In this document: positions 15,789 to 25,007 of the stretch, one piece after another | Position numbering within the stretch: position 1 is the stretch's first letter | Layout of the letters: each line of letters starts with the position of its first letter | Notes under the pieces: generated by a model | The model's input: only the letters and a program-made list of their open reading frames with translations | Told to the model about the DNA's origin: nothing | Databases searched by the model: none | Assembly (NCBI GenBank): GCA_905479625.1 | Contig: CAJQNF010000116.1 | Location: forward strand, 1 to 38,840 | Reading direction: 5' to 3' | DNA: 38,840 nt | DNA from: an uncultured Flavobacteriaceae bacterium | GTDB lineage: Bacteria > Bacteroidota > Bacteroidia > Flavobacteriales > Flavobacteriaceae | Made by a program: the position numbers and the translations under genes

Positions 15789-17021
15789 TTAATTTAGTGC
15801 TTCCAAAGAAAGGCTAAAAACCTTAACCTTTATTTTATCATTTTCCAAACCATTCCAGGCCATGTAAATTTGGCCGTCAACTAACTCCATTTGTGGGAAG
15901 CCGGTTGATCGCGAAGCAGCAATTTCAGCTGCTGTAAATATTTTTTCAATGTTTCCGTCAATCCCAACTTTCGCAATTTTAAGCAAAGCCCTGTCTTCTG
16001 ATGACTCCATCCAACTGATCAAGGCAGTTTCCTGATCAAGCATCAACAGATCAACCCTTCCTATTGCCTTTTCCTGATTAATTTCAATTGGATCCATAAA
16101 GTTGCTGCCCGCATCTTTTGAAAATGACAGCTTTACTTTCGGAATGTTTTCCGCAGCGGTAAACCACGCCGCAGCTACCGAATTTCCAGTAACAGCCACC
16201 TTAGGGCCATTTACCGGGCATCCGTTTATTTTCCAGTTATCCTGAAAAACTGGCTTTGACTTGGACCAGCTTCCATCTTTAAATTTGGAATAATAAATAT
16301 CTCTTATCTCTTGATCAGATCTGTCTCTCCAAACAACAATGGGCCCGTCATCGGTTAAAGAAGTGGATGTTTGGCAACAATCACAGGTACGGGAATCAAG
16401 TTCAAATTCATTCTTTATGTTTCCATCACTCATCACCTCTGCCACCCTGATTTGCATGGCCCCTCCACCTCCACCATGGCCATGATCGTGACCCGTACTT
16501 TTTGTGTTTCTTCCATCAAGCCAGGTAATGAAAAAAGAATCGGTATGGGAAGGAGTCATACTCACAAAACCATGTTCAGTTTTTGTAGTATCGCTATGTA
16601 ACTTATTTTCAATATCCCAATGCTTTCCTGAATCAGTAGACTGCCTTAAAAAAATATCATAGGCATAGGTTTCTGCATCAGACTTTTTCAAATAATAACT
16701 AATCAAGTTCTTATTATTGCCATAAATTGAAGGAAAATCTGCCCAATTTACAAACCAGTTCTCACCTTGTTTAATGACTGTCTTTTCACTCCATTTATCA
16801 TTGTTGAATCTTGAAAAGCACAGGGCAAACACTGAATCATTTTCCTGTTCTGTCCATGACATCAATAATTCTGACCCATGAACAGATAAATAAGGTTGCA
16901 TAGAATCATCACTTACAGGAGGGGTCATTTCTTCTAACTCTACTTTCTTAATAACATTTGCTTGGCAGGATAACAAAACAACAGCTAAAAAGAACAAACT
17001 GATTCTTAGTATATTTTTCAT
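15789..17021 (-). CDS. BNR/sialidase-fold lipoprotein with His-rich loop and CDCC motif
   Basis: 410 residues, function unknown. A lipobox (VVLLSC, Cys19) indicates a lipoprotein of the periplasm or outer membrane. The mature part looks like a beta-propeller: Asp-box motifs STDSGKHW (about 128-135) and SKDAGSNF (about 301-308), and repeated W-rich strands such as SWTEQEND, ITWLDGRN and VVWRDRSD. Unusual inserts are a GHDHGHGGGGG loop (177-187), a CDCC cluster (213-216) and a lone Cys at 268 (NGCPVNGP). The catalytic Arg triad of true sialidases is not evident, so glycosidase activity is doubtful. These inserts suggest metal binding. The start overlaps the stop of the upstream thioredoxin lipoprotein by 4 bases, so the two are translationally coupled. 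Confidence 0.8.
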   Translation of the reverse strand: MKNILRISLFFLAVVLLSCQANVIKKVELEEMTPPVSDDSMQPYLSVHGSELLMSWTEQENDSVFALCFSRFNNDKWSEKTVIKQGENWFVNWADFPSIYGNNKNLISYYLKKSDAETYAYDIFLRQSTDSGKHWDIENKLHSDTTKTEHGFVSMTPSHTDSFFITWLDGRNTKSTGHDHGHGGGGGAMQIRVAEVMSDGNIKNEFELDSRTCDCCQTSTSLTDDGPIVVWRDRSDQEIRDIYYSKFKDGSWSKSKPVFQDNWKINGCPVNGPKVAVTGNSVAAAWFTAAENIPKVKLSFSKDAGSNFMDPIEINQEKAIGRVDLLMLDQETALISWMESSEDRALLKIAKVGIDGNIEKIFTAAEIAASRSTGFPQMELVDGQIYMAWNGLENDKIKVKVFSLSLEALN

Positions 17022-17500
17022 GGGACATCTTTTAATAATTCAATCATTTCTGGCGCCGACCAATCTGTCGCGCCATCTATTTTTTTATGCACCGAACCAT
17101 CTGTTGCATAAATAATGGTTGATGGTAAGGCGTAGATATTCAATTTATCCAAAGATTCATTTAAGGATAAAAACTGTAAAGGATAACTTGTGGATTCATT
17201 AAACGCTTTTATTTTTTTCACGCCGTCCGGGCTCGGAAATAAGAACACATAATTCTCATTCGAAAGTAATTCCTGAGCTTTTACAAGAGAAGGAAATTCC
17301 TTTAAACATGGCACGCACCAGGTAGCCCAATAATTCACTAAAATTCGTTTTCCTTTGAACTGCTCCAGGCTAACAGGAACTCCATTCAAATCTGAAAAAA
17401 GGGACTCTTTCTCACTACTCTTTGTTGCCTCTTTCCGCTCTCCCTTGCAACTTGTAGAAATACAAAGAACCAAAATCATTATTACAAAGACTCTTTTCAT
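17018..17500 (-). CDS. TlpA-like thioredoxin-domain lipoprotein
   Basis: 160-residue thiol-disulfide oxidoreductase of the TlpA/ResA group. The signal peptide ends in a lipobox (ISTSC, Cys18), followed by a charged linker and a thioredoxin domain with NYWATWCVPCLKEFP (Cys62, Cys65) and cis-Pro in ALPSTIIY. It should act in the envelope, reducing or oxidising cysteines of exported proteins. It is immediately upstream of, and overlaps, the Cys-rich BNR lipoprotein, an obvious candidate client. Whether it is a reductant or serves metal-site assembly cannot be told from sequence. Confidence 0.88.
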   Translation of the reverse strand: MKRVFVIMILVLCISTSCKGERKEATKSSEKESLFSDLNGVPVSLEQFKGKRILVNYWATWCVPCLKEFPSLVKAQELLSNENYVFLFPSPDGVKKIKAFNESTSYPLQFLSLNESLDKLNIYALPSTIIYATDGSVHKKIDGATDWSAPEMIELLKDVP

Positions 17501-17548
17501 TTATGACTAAATTTGTTGGTGAAAATACAAACATTTATTTCATTACTT

Positions 17549-17556
17549 TATCTTTG
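17549..17556 (+). promoter_or_regulatory. Candidate -7 element for the cyclophilin gene
   Basis: TATCTTTG, an exact TAnnTTTG match 26 bases before the ATG at 17583. No -33 TTG at standard spacing. Confidence 0.45.
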
Positions 17557-17582
17557 TTTTTAATTTAAGTATAACACCTTTT

Positions 17583-18287
17583 ATGAAATATTTTTCAATT
17601 CTTTTCTTCACCCTCTTTCTGATCATCAATTCAAGTTGTAAAAATGATAAAAATGAGCCAAAAGAGAAAGAAATACCCGCTCAGAAGGTGATGCAAAAGG
17701 AAAATATTAAAGCACCGTCAGCCCCTGAAAATCGAAAAGATTCAATTAATAAAAAGAACGCCGTTTTGTTTTTAAGCAAATACGGTGAAGGCAATAAGGA
17801 AACTAAAGTATTGATCAAAACACGATTGGGGAATATAAAAATTCAATTGTTTGAAGACACACCTTTACATCGAGCCAGTTTTATTTTTCTGACAAAAATG
17901 GGCTATTTTGATACAACCTGTTTTTATCGGGTGGTTCCTGATTTTATCATACAAGGTGGCGAATCAGAAAGACTGGACACACAAAAATATAAAGCTAGAT
18001 ACCATCGTTATAAAATCCCTCCCGAATTCAAAAAAAACAGACGCCATACTTATGGAGCCATCGCAATGGCCAGAGACTGGGAGAACAATCCAAGAAAATA
18101 TTCTACAGCATTTGAATTCTATATTGTTCAAAACAGGAAAGGGGCACATCATCTTGATGGCGAACACACCGTTATTGGGCAAGTGATCTCCGGTTTTGAC
18201 ACCATAGATAAAATTGTGAACCTGAAGGCAGGTAGCGACGAATGGCCACTTGACGATGTTTTTATGAAAATAGAGGTTATTGATTAA
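17583..18287 (+). CDS. Cyclophilin-type peptidylprolyl isomerase lipoprotein
   Basis: 234-residue envelope lipoprotein that would catalyse cis-trans isomerisation of Xaa-Pro bonds in exported proteins. Signal peptide with lipobox INSSC (Cys19), a Lys/Glu/Pro-rich linker (about 20-75), then a cyclophilin domain: IKTRLGNIKIQLFEDTPLHRASF, FYRVVPDFIIQGGE (containing the catalytic Arg region), GAIAMARDWENNPRKYSTAFEFYIV and HLDGEHTVIGQVISG. The core is of bacterial small-cyclophilin type, with an insertion after FIIQGGE (about residues 140-155). It stands alone between the divergent TlpA lipoprotein gene and downstream prfC. Confidence 0.92.
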   Translation: MKYFSILFFTLFLIINSSCKNDKNEPKEKEIPAQKVMQKENIKAPSAPENRKDSINKKNAVLFLSKYGEGNKETKVLIKTRLGNIKIQLFEDTPLHRASFIFLTKMGYFDTTCFYRVVPDFIIQGGESERLDTQKYKARYHRYKIPPEFKKNRRHTYGAIAMARDWENNPRKYSTAFEFYIVQNRKGAHHLDGEHTVIGQVISGFDTIDKIVNLKAGSDEWPLDDVFMKIEVID

Positions 18288-18381
18288 TTTCAGATCAAAC
18301 AAGTAAAAAGAATTCTTTCAGGCTACACAATGCCAACCTTCATAAATTCAAAATCCTAATGCTAAGTTTACAGAGTTGACT

Positions 18382-18389
18382 TATATTTG
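18382..18389 (+). promoter_or_regulatory. Candidate -7 element for prfC
   Basis: TATATTTG, an exact TAnnTTTG match 17 bases before the prfC ATG. No clear -33 partner. Confidence 0.5.
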
Positions 18390-18406
18390 CGGACTAATTT
18401 TCAATC

Positions 18407-19996
18407 ATGGATTTACTTCAGGAAATACAAAGAAGGCGTACTTTTGGTATTATTTCTCACCCGGATGCCGGTAAGACTACCTTAACGGAGAAACTGCTGC
18501 TATTTGGTGGTGCGATTCAAGAGGCAGGTGCTGTTAAAAGCAACAAGATCAAAAAAGGCGCTACTTCTGACTTTATGGAAATTGAACGTCAGAGAGGTAT
18601 TTCTGTATCCACATCTGTTCTAGCTTTTATTTACAAGGGTAAAAAGATAAATATCCTGGATACTCCTGGTCATAAAGATTTTGCCGAGGACACTTTTAGA
18701 ACCCTTACAGCAGTGGATAGTGTCATTGTTGTGATTGATGTCGCCAAAGGTGTTGAAGCCCAGACCGAAAAACTTGTTGAGGTTTGCCGAATGAGAAACA
18801 TTCCAATGATCGTTTTTATCAATAAACTGGACCGAGAAGGTAAAGATGCTTTTGATTTGTTGGATGAAGTTGAGCAGAAATTGGGTTTAAAAGTAGTACC
18901 ATTAAGCTTCCCTATAGGCATGGGCTATGACTTTAAGGGCATCTACAATATTTGGGAGAAAAAATTAAATCTATTTTCCGGTGATGCGAAGCAAAAAGTA
19001 ACTGACGGAATCGAATTCACTGACCTGGACGACCCTGAACTTGACAAAATGATTGGGGAAAAAGCGGCTGAAACCCTTCGAGAAGAATTGGAATTGGTAA
19101 GAGAAGTGTATCCCGGATTTGATAAAGAGGCCTATCTCAATAGTGAAATACAACCTGTTTTCTTTGGTTCGGCTCTTAACAATTTTGGCGTGAAAGAATT
19201 ATTGGATTGTTTTATAGAAATTGCGCCATCTCCTCAGCCTAAAATGTCCAATACCAGACTTGTAGATTCCAAGGAGGATAAATTCACTGGATTTGTCTTC
19301 AAAATACATGCAAACATGGACCCTAAACACAGAGACAGATTGGCATTTGTTAAGATTGTTTCAGGAATTTTCAAAAGAAACACCAACTATTTGCATGTCA
19401 AACATGGCAAGAAAATGAAATTTTCAAGTCCGAATGCTTTTTTTGCCGAGAAGAAGGAAATTGTTGATGAATCTTTTCCCGGAGACATTGTTGGCTTGCA
19501 TGATACTGGAAATTTTAAAATTGGAGATACGCTTACAGAAGGTGAAATTTTAGAATTCAAGGGAGTGCCCAGCTTTTCACCTGAGCACTTTAGGTATGTT
19601 AACAATGCCGATCCGATGAAAGCTAAACAATTAGCGAAAGGACTTGACCAACTCATGGATGAAGGTGTGGCTCAGTTATTTACACTTGATCTGAATGGAA
19701 GAAAAGTAATTGGAACGGTTGGGGCCCTTCAATTTGAGGTAATTCAATACAGGCTGGAACACGAATATGGCGCCAAATGTTCTTATGAGAATTTGAACGT
19801 TCACAAGGCCTGCTGGGTAGAACCGGAGGACAAGCAAAGCGAGGAATTTAAGGAATTCAAAAGAGTCAAACAACGCTATCTTGCCAAAGACAAAAAAGGG
19901 CAATTGGTTTTCTTGGCCGATTCTGCATTTACTGTACAGATGACCCAGCAAAAATACCCAACAGTCAAACTGCATTTTGTGAGTGAGTTCAAATAA
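18407..19996 (+). CDS. prfC: Peptide chain release factor 3
   Basis: 529-residue translational GTPase that ejects RF1/RF2 from the ribosome after peptide release. G motifs: GIISHPDAGKTTLTEK (G1), RQRGISVSTS (G2), LDTPGHKDF (G3), INKLDREG (G4). The distinctive RF3 features are SNKIKKGATSDFMEIERQRG and the C-terminal domain with GVAQLFTLDLNGRKVIGTVGALQFEV and YGAKCSYENL. Length matches RF3, not EF-G (about 700). Separate unit with its own candidate promoter; the 119-base gap before it holds nothing else recognisable. Confidence 0.97.
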   Translation: MDLLQEIQRRRTFGIISHPDAGKTTLTEKLLLFGGAIQEAGAVKSNKIKKGATSDFMEIERQRGISVSTSVLAFIYKGKKINILDTPGHKDFAEDTFRTLTAVDSVIVVIDVAKGVEAQTEKLVEVCRMRNIPMIVFINKLDREGKDAFDLLDEVEQKLGLKVVPLSFPIGMGYDFKGIYNIWEKKLNLFSGDAKQKVTDGIEFTDLDDPELDKMIGEKAAETLREELELVREVYPGFDKEAYLNSEIQPVFFGSALNNFGVKELLDCFIEIAPSPQPKMSNTRLVDSKEDKFTGFVFKIHANMDPKHRDRLAFVKIVSGIFKRNTNYLHVKHGKKMKFSSPNAFFAEKKEIVDESFPGDIVGLHDTGNFKIGDTLTEGEILEFKGVPSFSPEHFRYVNNADPMKAKQLAKGLDQLMDEGVAQLFTLDLNGRKVIGTVGALQFEVIQYRLEHEYGAKCSYENLNVHKACWVEPEDKQSEEFKEFKRVKQRYLAKDKKGQLVFLADSAFTVQMTQQKYPTVKLHFVSEFK

Positions 19997-20022
19997 GGGT
20001 TCATGTTTTAGTTCAAACCTGT

Positions 20023-21525
20023 TTAGTTGATTTTACTGCTTAATAGATTGTAAAATACCTGGAGCCCATAATTGATTTGGCCAAGCCTTATATTCTCATT
20101 CGGGCTATGCTGATTGTTATCAGGGTTCACCAAAGGTAAAATGATCGCAGGAATATTTAGCTCGTTAATAAATGACGCAATTGGAACAGTTCCTCCCATT
20201 GTTCTTATCTTCACAACATCTTCATTGAAACTAGTTTGAAGTACTTTTTCCATCCACTGACCATAAGGATTCTTTAAATCTGTTCTGAAAGCATCGGTTA
20301 CTGACCCTTCTTTAACCATGGCAATCAAAGGGTATGTCATACGCTCTTCCCGAGTAGGTAATCTGTCAACTATAAAATAGCCCTTGTTTTGAATATGCTC
20401 TTTAACCAAGGTCTTTAATCTTGTACCGTCTGTTTCAACTACCAATCTTAAATCAATTTCTGCTGTTGCTGATGCCGGAACGATGGTTCTTGCCTTCTCT
20501 CCAACCCATCCTGATTGAATACCGCGAATATTCAGAGAAGGGTATTGCAGTGATTCCTGATAAAAAGAGCCAACGGTTTCAGGCGAATGAATAGCTAATC
20601 TCTGATGTAGAGATGTGATATCATCAGGCACACTTCTCAGCACCTCCTGGGTCATTTCATCGAATTCAATCCCGTCATAATATCCTTGTATCAGCACTTT
20701 ACCATTTTCATCTTTCATACTGCCTAATAAATGAAACAATCTAAAGCCTGGATTGGGTGCATAATTTCCAAAATGCCCGCTATGCTGTGGACTAATCGGT
20801 CCAAAAGTAGTCACGCTCAAAGAAGTAATACCTCGGCATCCATATACCAAAGTCGGCTTATTTGAAGGATGAACCGGACCATCATTGATCATTAAAAAAT
20901 CTGCTTTTAGCAAATCTCGATTGTCCTTAACCGCTTGTGGTAGCGGTTTACTGCTTTTTTCTTCTTCTCCATCCAAAACAACCTTAATATGAAAAGGTAT
21001 CTTTTTTTTATCAGCCTTTAACATGTCTATCGCATTCAACATCATGACTATTGGGCCTTTATCATCAGAAGTAGATCTTCCAAAAAGTCGCCAGTCTGGG
21101 TTTATATTTTCACCTAGCCTGTTCCAATCGAGTTCTTTCCATTGATCCCCGTTTTTCTCTTTCAAAACGACTTGATATGGATCTGCCTGATCCCATTTTG
21201 ATCGATCTATTGACTGCCCGTCAAAATGCATATAAATCAAAAGCGTTGGCGCCTCTTTCTTTTTAGTTTTTAATTCTGCAAAAAATAAGGGAATATTACT
21301 TGTAGAAATCAATCTTGTACTAAAACCTCTTTCGCTGAATTTTTCAGTCAGCCAGATCAGGTTTTTATCCATGTCATCTGGATTCAGCGCATCATTGGGA
21401 AGAGAAATAAAATCTTTCAGCTCTTCTATAGTTGATTGCAACCCTTTATTCATAGAAGTTGCGTCTTGCGCAATTACTGAAACATTAAATAAAAGATAAA
21501 TGATTAAAGCATAAAATCTATTCAT
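20023..21525 (-). CDS. Exported M20-family metallopeptidase
   Basis: About 500-residue zinc dipeptidase/carboxypeptidase-like protein. It has a signal peptide (MNRFYALIIYLLFNVSVIAQ, cleavage near VIAQ), so it is periplasmic or secreted. M20 motifs in order: LIYMHFDGQS (metal His and nearby Asp), STSDDKGPIVMML (bridging Asp), LDGEEEKSS (catalytic Glu and metal Glu), MINDGP (metal Asp) and NPDNNQHSPNENIRLG (metal His). A dimerisation-domain insert lies between. An in-frame ATG 18 bases upstream (21543) is also possible; I prefer 21525 because the signal peptide then starts cleanly. The substrate may be dipeptides; not provable here. Confidence 0.9.
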   Translation of the reverse strand: MNRFYALIIYLLFNVSVIAQDATSMNKGLQSTIEELKDFISLPNDALNPDDMDKNLIWLTEKFSERGFSTRLISTSNIPLFFAELKTKKKEAPTLLIYMHFDGQSIDRSKWDQADPYQVVLKEKNGDQWKELDWNRLGENINPDWRLFGRSTSDDKGPIVMMLNAIDMLKADKKKIPFHIKVVLDGEEEKSSKPLPQAVKDNRDLLKADFLMINDGPVHPSNKPTLVYGCRGITSLSVTTFGPISPQHSGHFGNYAPNPGFRLFHLLGSMKDENGKVLIQGYYDGIEFDEMTQEVLRSVPDDITSLHQRLAIHSPETVGSFYQESLQYPSLNIRGIQSGWVGEKARTIVPASATAEIDLRLVVETDGTRLKTLVKEHIQNKGYFIVDRLPTREERMTYPLIAMVKEGSVTDAFRTDLKNPYGQWMEKVLQTSFNEDVVKIRTMGGTVPIASFINELNIPAIILPLVNPDNNQHSPNENIRLGQINYGLQVFYNLLSSKIN

Positions 21526-21637
21526 TGTAAAAAATTTGAGCATTAAATTCTAAAAATATGGATTGTTTTTGAATTTTATCATTTAATCCTCTCATTATAT
21601 TTTTTCTCCATTAAAGTCCCAATTCTGAAATAAGTGA

Positions 21638-21645
21638 TATTTTTG
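21638..21645 (+). promoter_or_regulatory. Candidate -7 element for the META lipoprotein gene
   Basis: TATTTTTG, a TAnnTTTG match 46 bases before the ATG at 21692, in the 166-base divergent gap upstream of the M20 peptidase. T-rich surroundings make chance matches likely. Confidence 0.35.
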
Positions 21646-21691
21646 TTAAAAATGCCTTTATGAACAAAGTTTAATACCAAAACATTCTTAC

Positions 21692-22606
21692 ATGAAATCT
21701 TGTTTTTTAGTGACTTTTTTTTTCGCCTTAATTTGTTTTTCTTGCGGATCCTCGTCTAGCTCTAAATCCGGAAAAGTGACTCAAGACCTTCATTCTAAAG
21801 CCCATCAGCAAATGCACAATGAGCTGATTCAGGAAGAAATCCAGTCAGAACTCCCTGCTATTCCTGTTGAAAACTCAGTCAAAAAGAACATAAATGATTT
21901 CGAAACTGATAATCCAAAAGCGCCTTTATATAAACAAAAATGGAAAGAAGGAATTGTTTTTTATGCCATTGGAGAAGCCCCAGACTGGTCTTTAAACTTA
22001 TACCGATCAGATTCCTTAAAATTTAAGACAAATAATGGGCTTTACTTTAATGCGTCTGCTGTCAAACCATTAGCTTCCATTGATCCGAAAAATATTGATT
22101 ACAGAGCTGTTTCGGAAAAAGGGGAAATGATCATTCGATTGGTCGAAAATACTTCTGATAAAGCCATGGCTGTCGATGTTTCCGGTTATACAATTACGCT
22201 TAGCCTTACGTTAAAAAAGCAAGAGGAAGTAACTATTTACACTGGTCGTGGTAATTTCATACCTGACCCTCAATTAAATGGAAACTGGATCATTACAAAA
22301 GTGGATAATTTAACGGTTGACCCAAGTCTGTTTGATAATAAAACACCTATACTATCAATAGACCTTTACAATCAAAAACTATCTGGAAATGATGGTTGTA
22401 ATTCATTTCATGGACAGGTAAAATTCAAAGTGGACAAACTCATTTTCGGAAACACAGCCGGAACCCTGATGGCCTGCCCTAACATGGAGATCAGTCAAAA
22501 AATCATGAATGCCTTTGGCGGAAAAAGCCTGACGTATACAATTAATGATGACATGATTCTATATAGCGGAAACAAGAAGACTATGGAGCTAAAACGAGAA
22601 GAATAA
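21692..22606 (+). CDS. META (HslJ-like) domain lipoprotein
   Basis: 304-residue lipoprotein: lipobox ICFSC (Cys18) followed by a Ser-rich stretch. An N-terminal region of about 90-190 (KWKEGIVFYAIGEAPDWSLNLY) resembles the COG3650-type domain found with META domains. The C-terminal META/DUF306 domain runs from about residue 195 (LNGNWIITKVDN...), with the signature GNDGCNSFHGQ and TLMACPNMEISQKIMNAF; its two Cys may pair. META proteins are linked to envelope stress and heat-induced HslJ, but the molecular role here is unknown. Monocistronic or leading into the permease gene 72 bases later. Confidence 0.85.
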   Translation: MKSCFLVTFFFALICFSCGSSSSSKSGKVTQDLHSKAHQQMHNELIQEEIQSELPAIPVENSVKKNINDFETDNPKAPLYKQKWKEGIVFYAIGEAPDWSLNLYRSDSLKFKTNNGLYFNASAVKPLASIDPKNIDYRAVSEKGEMIIRLVENTSDKAMAVDVSGYTITLSLTLKKQEEVTIYTGRGNFIPDPQLNGNWIITKVDNLTVDPSLFDNKTPILSIDLYNQKLSGNDGCNSFHGQVKFKVDKLIFGNTAGTLMACPNMEISQKIMNAFGGKSLTYTINDDMILYSGNKKTMELKREE

Positions 22607-22678
22607 TTTAGAGCAAGCTTTTATTCTTCCTACATTTATTTCTATATTTACCGCAAGATCCAATTCTAAATCAACAGC

Positions 22679-23764
22679 ATGAATTCAAGAATTATTGCCA
22701 ATGGAATTTTAAGAGCTCTGGGCTTTATTGTTGGGATACTTTTATTTCTTTTTTTTCTTTACAAAATTCAAAGTGTATTGATATATCTGGTTATCGCCAC
22801 GGTTTTATCATTGATTGCCAGACCCATCCTTGGTTTTTTTAAAAATCGACTGAAATTACCAAATATTTTAGCTGTAGTCATTACCATGGCGCTCTTTCTT
22901 ACAGTTATTTCAGGCGTCGTTTCAATGTTTATTCCATTGATCAAAGAACAGGGACATAATATATCCTTACTAAACACTGAAGAATTAAGAAGACGGATGT
23001 TTAATCTATTTCATGAAATAGATGTATTCTTTTCAGCCAGAAGAATTAACTTATTCAGTGAGTTGAAAAATATTGATTTGACCTCAAACATAGCCTCTAT
23101 ACCTAGCTTATTAAATTCGCTTATGGGCGTTGTAGGAACTTTTAGCATGGGGCTGTTCTCAGTGCTTTTCATCACCTTTTTCTTTTTAAAAGACAACAGA
23201 CTTTTGCATAATGTATTTGTACTGATCACACCCGATCGCAATGAACAAAAAATATTAAACTCCTTAAAAAAGATCAATGACCTTTTATCAAGATATTTTA
23301 TTGGATTGATCATCCAAATCTCTATTTTATTTGCTATTTACTCGGTTACTTTGTTGATTTTCGATATTAAAAGTGCCGTAGTCATTGCATTTCTATGCGC
23401 ACTATTGAATTTAATCCCTTACATAGGCCCGTTGATTGGAGGCGTTCTGATGATCTTGCTTACCATGACAAGTAGTTTAGAATATGATTTCCAAACCCAT
23501 ATACTACCAGTTACCACCTATGTTTTATTTGGTTATATTATTGCTCAATTGATAGATAACTTTTTCAGTCAACCCATCATCTTTTCAAAAAGTGTTAAAT
23601 CCCATCCCTTGGAAATATTTTTAATTATTGTCATTGGAGGACTATTATTTGGTATCACCGGGATGATATTTGCTGTTCCTTCTTACACCGTTATTAAGGT
23701 TGTCTTAAAAGAATTTCTATCCGATAACCCCATAGTAAAATCTTTGACCAAAGACTTCGATTAG
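22679..23764 (+). CDS. AI-2E family transporter (PerM/YdiK type)
   Basis: 361-residue polytopic inner-membrane protein of the AI-2E exporter-like family, with about eight hydrophobic segments. Examples are residues 8-48, the segment containing ITMALFLTVISGVVSMFIP, a central soluble-looking portion (about 85-145), and the C-terminal block with LLNLIPYIGPLIGGVLMILL, the family signature. The transported substrate is unproven; members have been tied to AI-2 export or to Na+/H+ antiport. The stop is followed after one base by the TTG start of the methyltransferase gene, implying coupling. Confidence 0.88.
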   Translation: MNSRIIANGILRALGFIVGILLFLFFLYKIQSVLIYLVIATVLSLIARPILGFFKNRLKLPNILAVVITMALFLTVISGVVSMFIPLIKEQGHNISLLNTEELRRRMFNLFHEIDVFFSARRINLFSELKNIDLTSNIASIPSLLNSLMGVVGTFSMGLFSVLFITFFFLKDNRLLHNVFVLITPDRNEQKILNSLKKINDLLSRYFIGLIIQISILFAIYSVTLLIFDIKSAVVIAFLCALLNLIPYIGPLIGGVLMILLTMTSSLEYDFQTHILPVTTYVLFGYIIAQLIDNFFSQPIIFSKSVKSHPLEIFLIIVIGGLLFGITGMIFAVPSYTVIKVVLKEFLSDNPIVKSLTKDFD

Positions 23765-23765
23765 T

Positions 23766-24941
23766 TTGAACGAAAAACTACTACATACTGAAGTACAAGA
23801 ATATATTGACTCGAATTTAAAAACAGACCTTCCTAAATTAGTGCTAAAGGGTTCTCCATTTGAAGGAATAAGTATTCAGAACTTGGCAGAACAAATTTTG
23901 TCTAAGTCGAAATGCATCACCAAGCTACCTACCTGGTTTGCTTCAAAAAACATTTATTATCCCAAGCCTGTAAATATCGAGCAAACTTCTTCTGAGTTTA
24001 CGGCCCATCACAAATCCACACTTGTGTCAGGCGGGTCCCTCATAGATCTCACCGGAGGATTTGGCGTTGACACTTATTTTTTCGCTAAAAAGATAGCACA
24101 GGTGACGCATTGTGAAATAGCTATGGAATTGTCGTCAATTGTGGCGCATAATTTCAGTGAGATGGGAGTAAAAAATGTTGATTGTAAAAGCGAAGACGGT
24201 ATTTCTTATCTGCGTAATTCGAATTGTCATTACGATTGGATTTATATTGATCCCTCTAGAAGAAATGAACTGAAAACAAAAGTTTTTAGACTTGAAGATT
24301 GCGTCCCAGACGTGACGGTGCACCTTGACATTTTTCTTGAGCATACCAGTAATGTAATGATCAAATTATCTCCGTTTCTCGATATATCTTCGACAATTTC
24401 AAGATTACAGTTCGTTAAAGAAGTACATGTTGTTGCCGTGAAAAATGATGTCAAAGAATTAATTGTGATCATTGAAAAGGGTTACCAGGGTACATGCAAA
24501 CTAAAGGCGCTTAACATCGTCAATGACAAAAGAGATTTGTTTGAAGCCACTTATCCGTCTCAGGCCCTTCCTAACTTTTCATTGGCAAAAAAATATCTTT
24601 ATGAACCTAATTCGGCCATTTTAAAATCAGGACTTTTTAATGAAGTTTCTTCTCAATTAAACTTACATAAACTTCACATAAACAGTCATCTATACACTTC
24701 TGATGTCCTTGTAGATTTTCCCGGAAGGAGTTTCAAGATCTTAGAGGTATTTAAATACAATAGAAAACAGATCAAAAAGCAATTTGGCACCAAAAAAGCC
24801 AATATAACCACAAGGAATTTTCATGAAACAGTGGCTCAGATCAGAAAAAAAACAGGTATCAAGGAGGGTGGAAATGACTATCTTTTCTTCACTACTGATA
24901 TGGAAGAAAAAGCTGTGATGATACATTGTCTAAAAGTTTAA
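23766..24941 (+). CDS. SAM-dependent methyltransferase, THUMP-like C-terminus (PG_1098 type), TTG start
   Basis: 391-residue class I methyltransferase. An N-terminal helical/ferredoxin-like region (1-85) is followed by a Rossmann domain with the SAM loop SLIDLTGGFGVDTYFFAKK and the DWIYIDPSRRNE motif in the place of the N/D-PPY catalytic loop. The C-terminal domain (about 300-391) contains FPGRSFKILEVFKYN and NITTRNFHETVAQIRKK, a THUMP-like fold. The target may be RNA but is unknown. No in-frame ATG exists before the SAM motif, and family members begin with MN.(E/N)LLHTE, so the TTG at 23766 is the start. It lies one base after the upstream stop. Confidence 0.88.
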   Translation: MNEKLLHTEVQEYIDSNLKTDLPKLVLKGSPFEGISIQNLAEQILSKSKCITKLPTWFASKNIYYPKPVNIEQTSSEFTAHHKSTLVSGGSLIDLTGGFGVDTYFFAKKIAQVTHCEIAMELSSIVAHNFSEMGVKNVDCKSEDGISYLRNSNCHYDWIYIDPSRRNELKTKVFRLEDCVPDVTVHLDIFLEHTSNVMIKLSPFLDISSTISRLQFVKEVHVVAVKNDVKELIVIIEKGYQGTCKLKALNIVNDKRDLFEATYPSQALPNFSLAKKYLYEPNSAILKSGLFNEVSSQLNLHKLHINSHLYTSDVLVDFPGRSFKILEVFKYNRKQIKKQFGTKKANITTRNFHETVAQIRKKTGIKEGGNDYLFFTTDMEEKAVMIHCLKV

Positions 24942-25007
24942 CACCCCTTCATCCTACTTCCCCAATTTATTTCTTATTTTTATTTTTAGAATCTTCAAAT
25001 TGATACC

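Noticed and set aside
15789-17021. True sialidase
   Set aside because: Asp boxes are present, but the Arg triad, Tyr/Glu nucleophile pair and FRIP-type motif are not evident.
19997-20022. Terminator between prfC and the M20 gene
   Set aside because: Only a four-base GGTT/AACC pairing with no T run; too weak.
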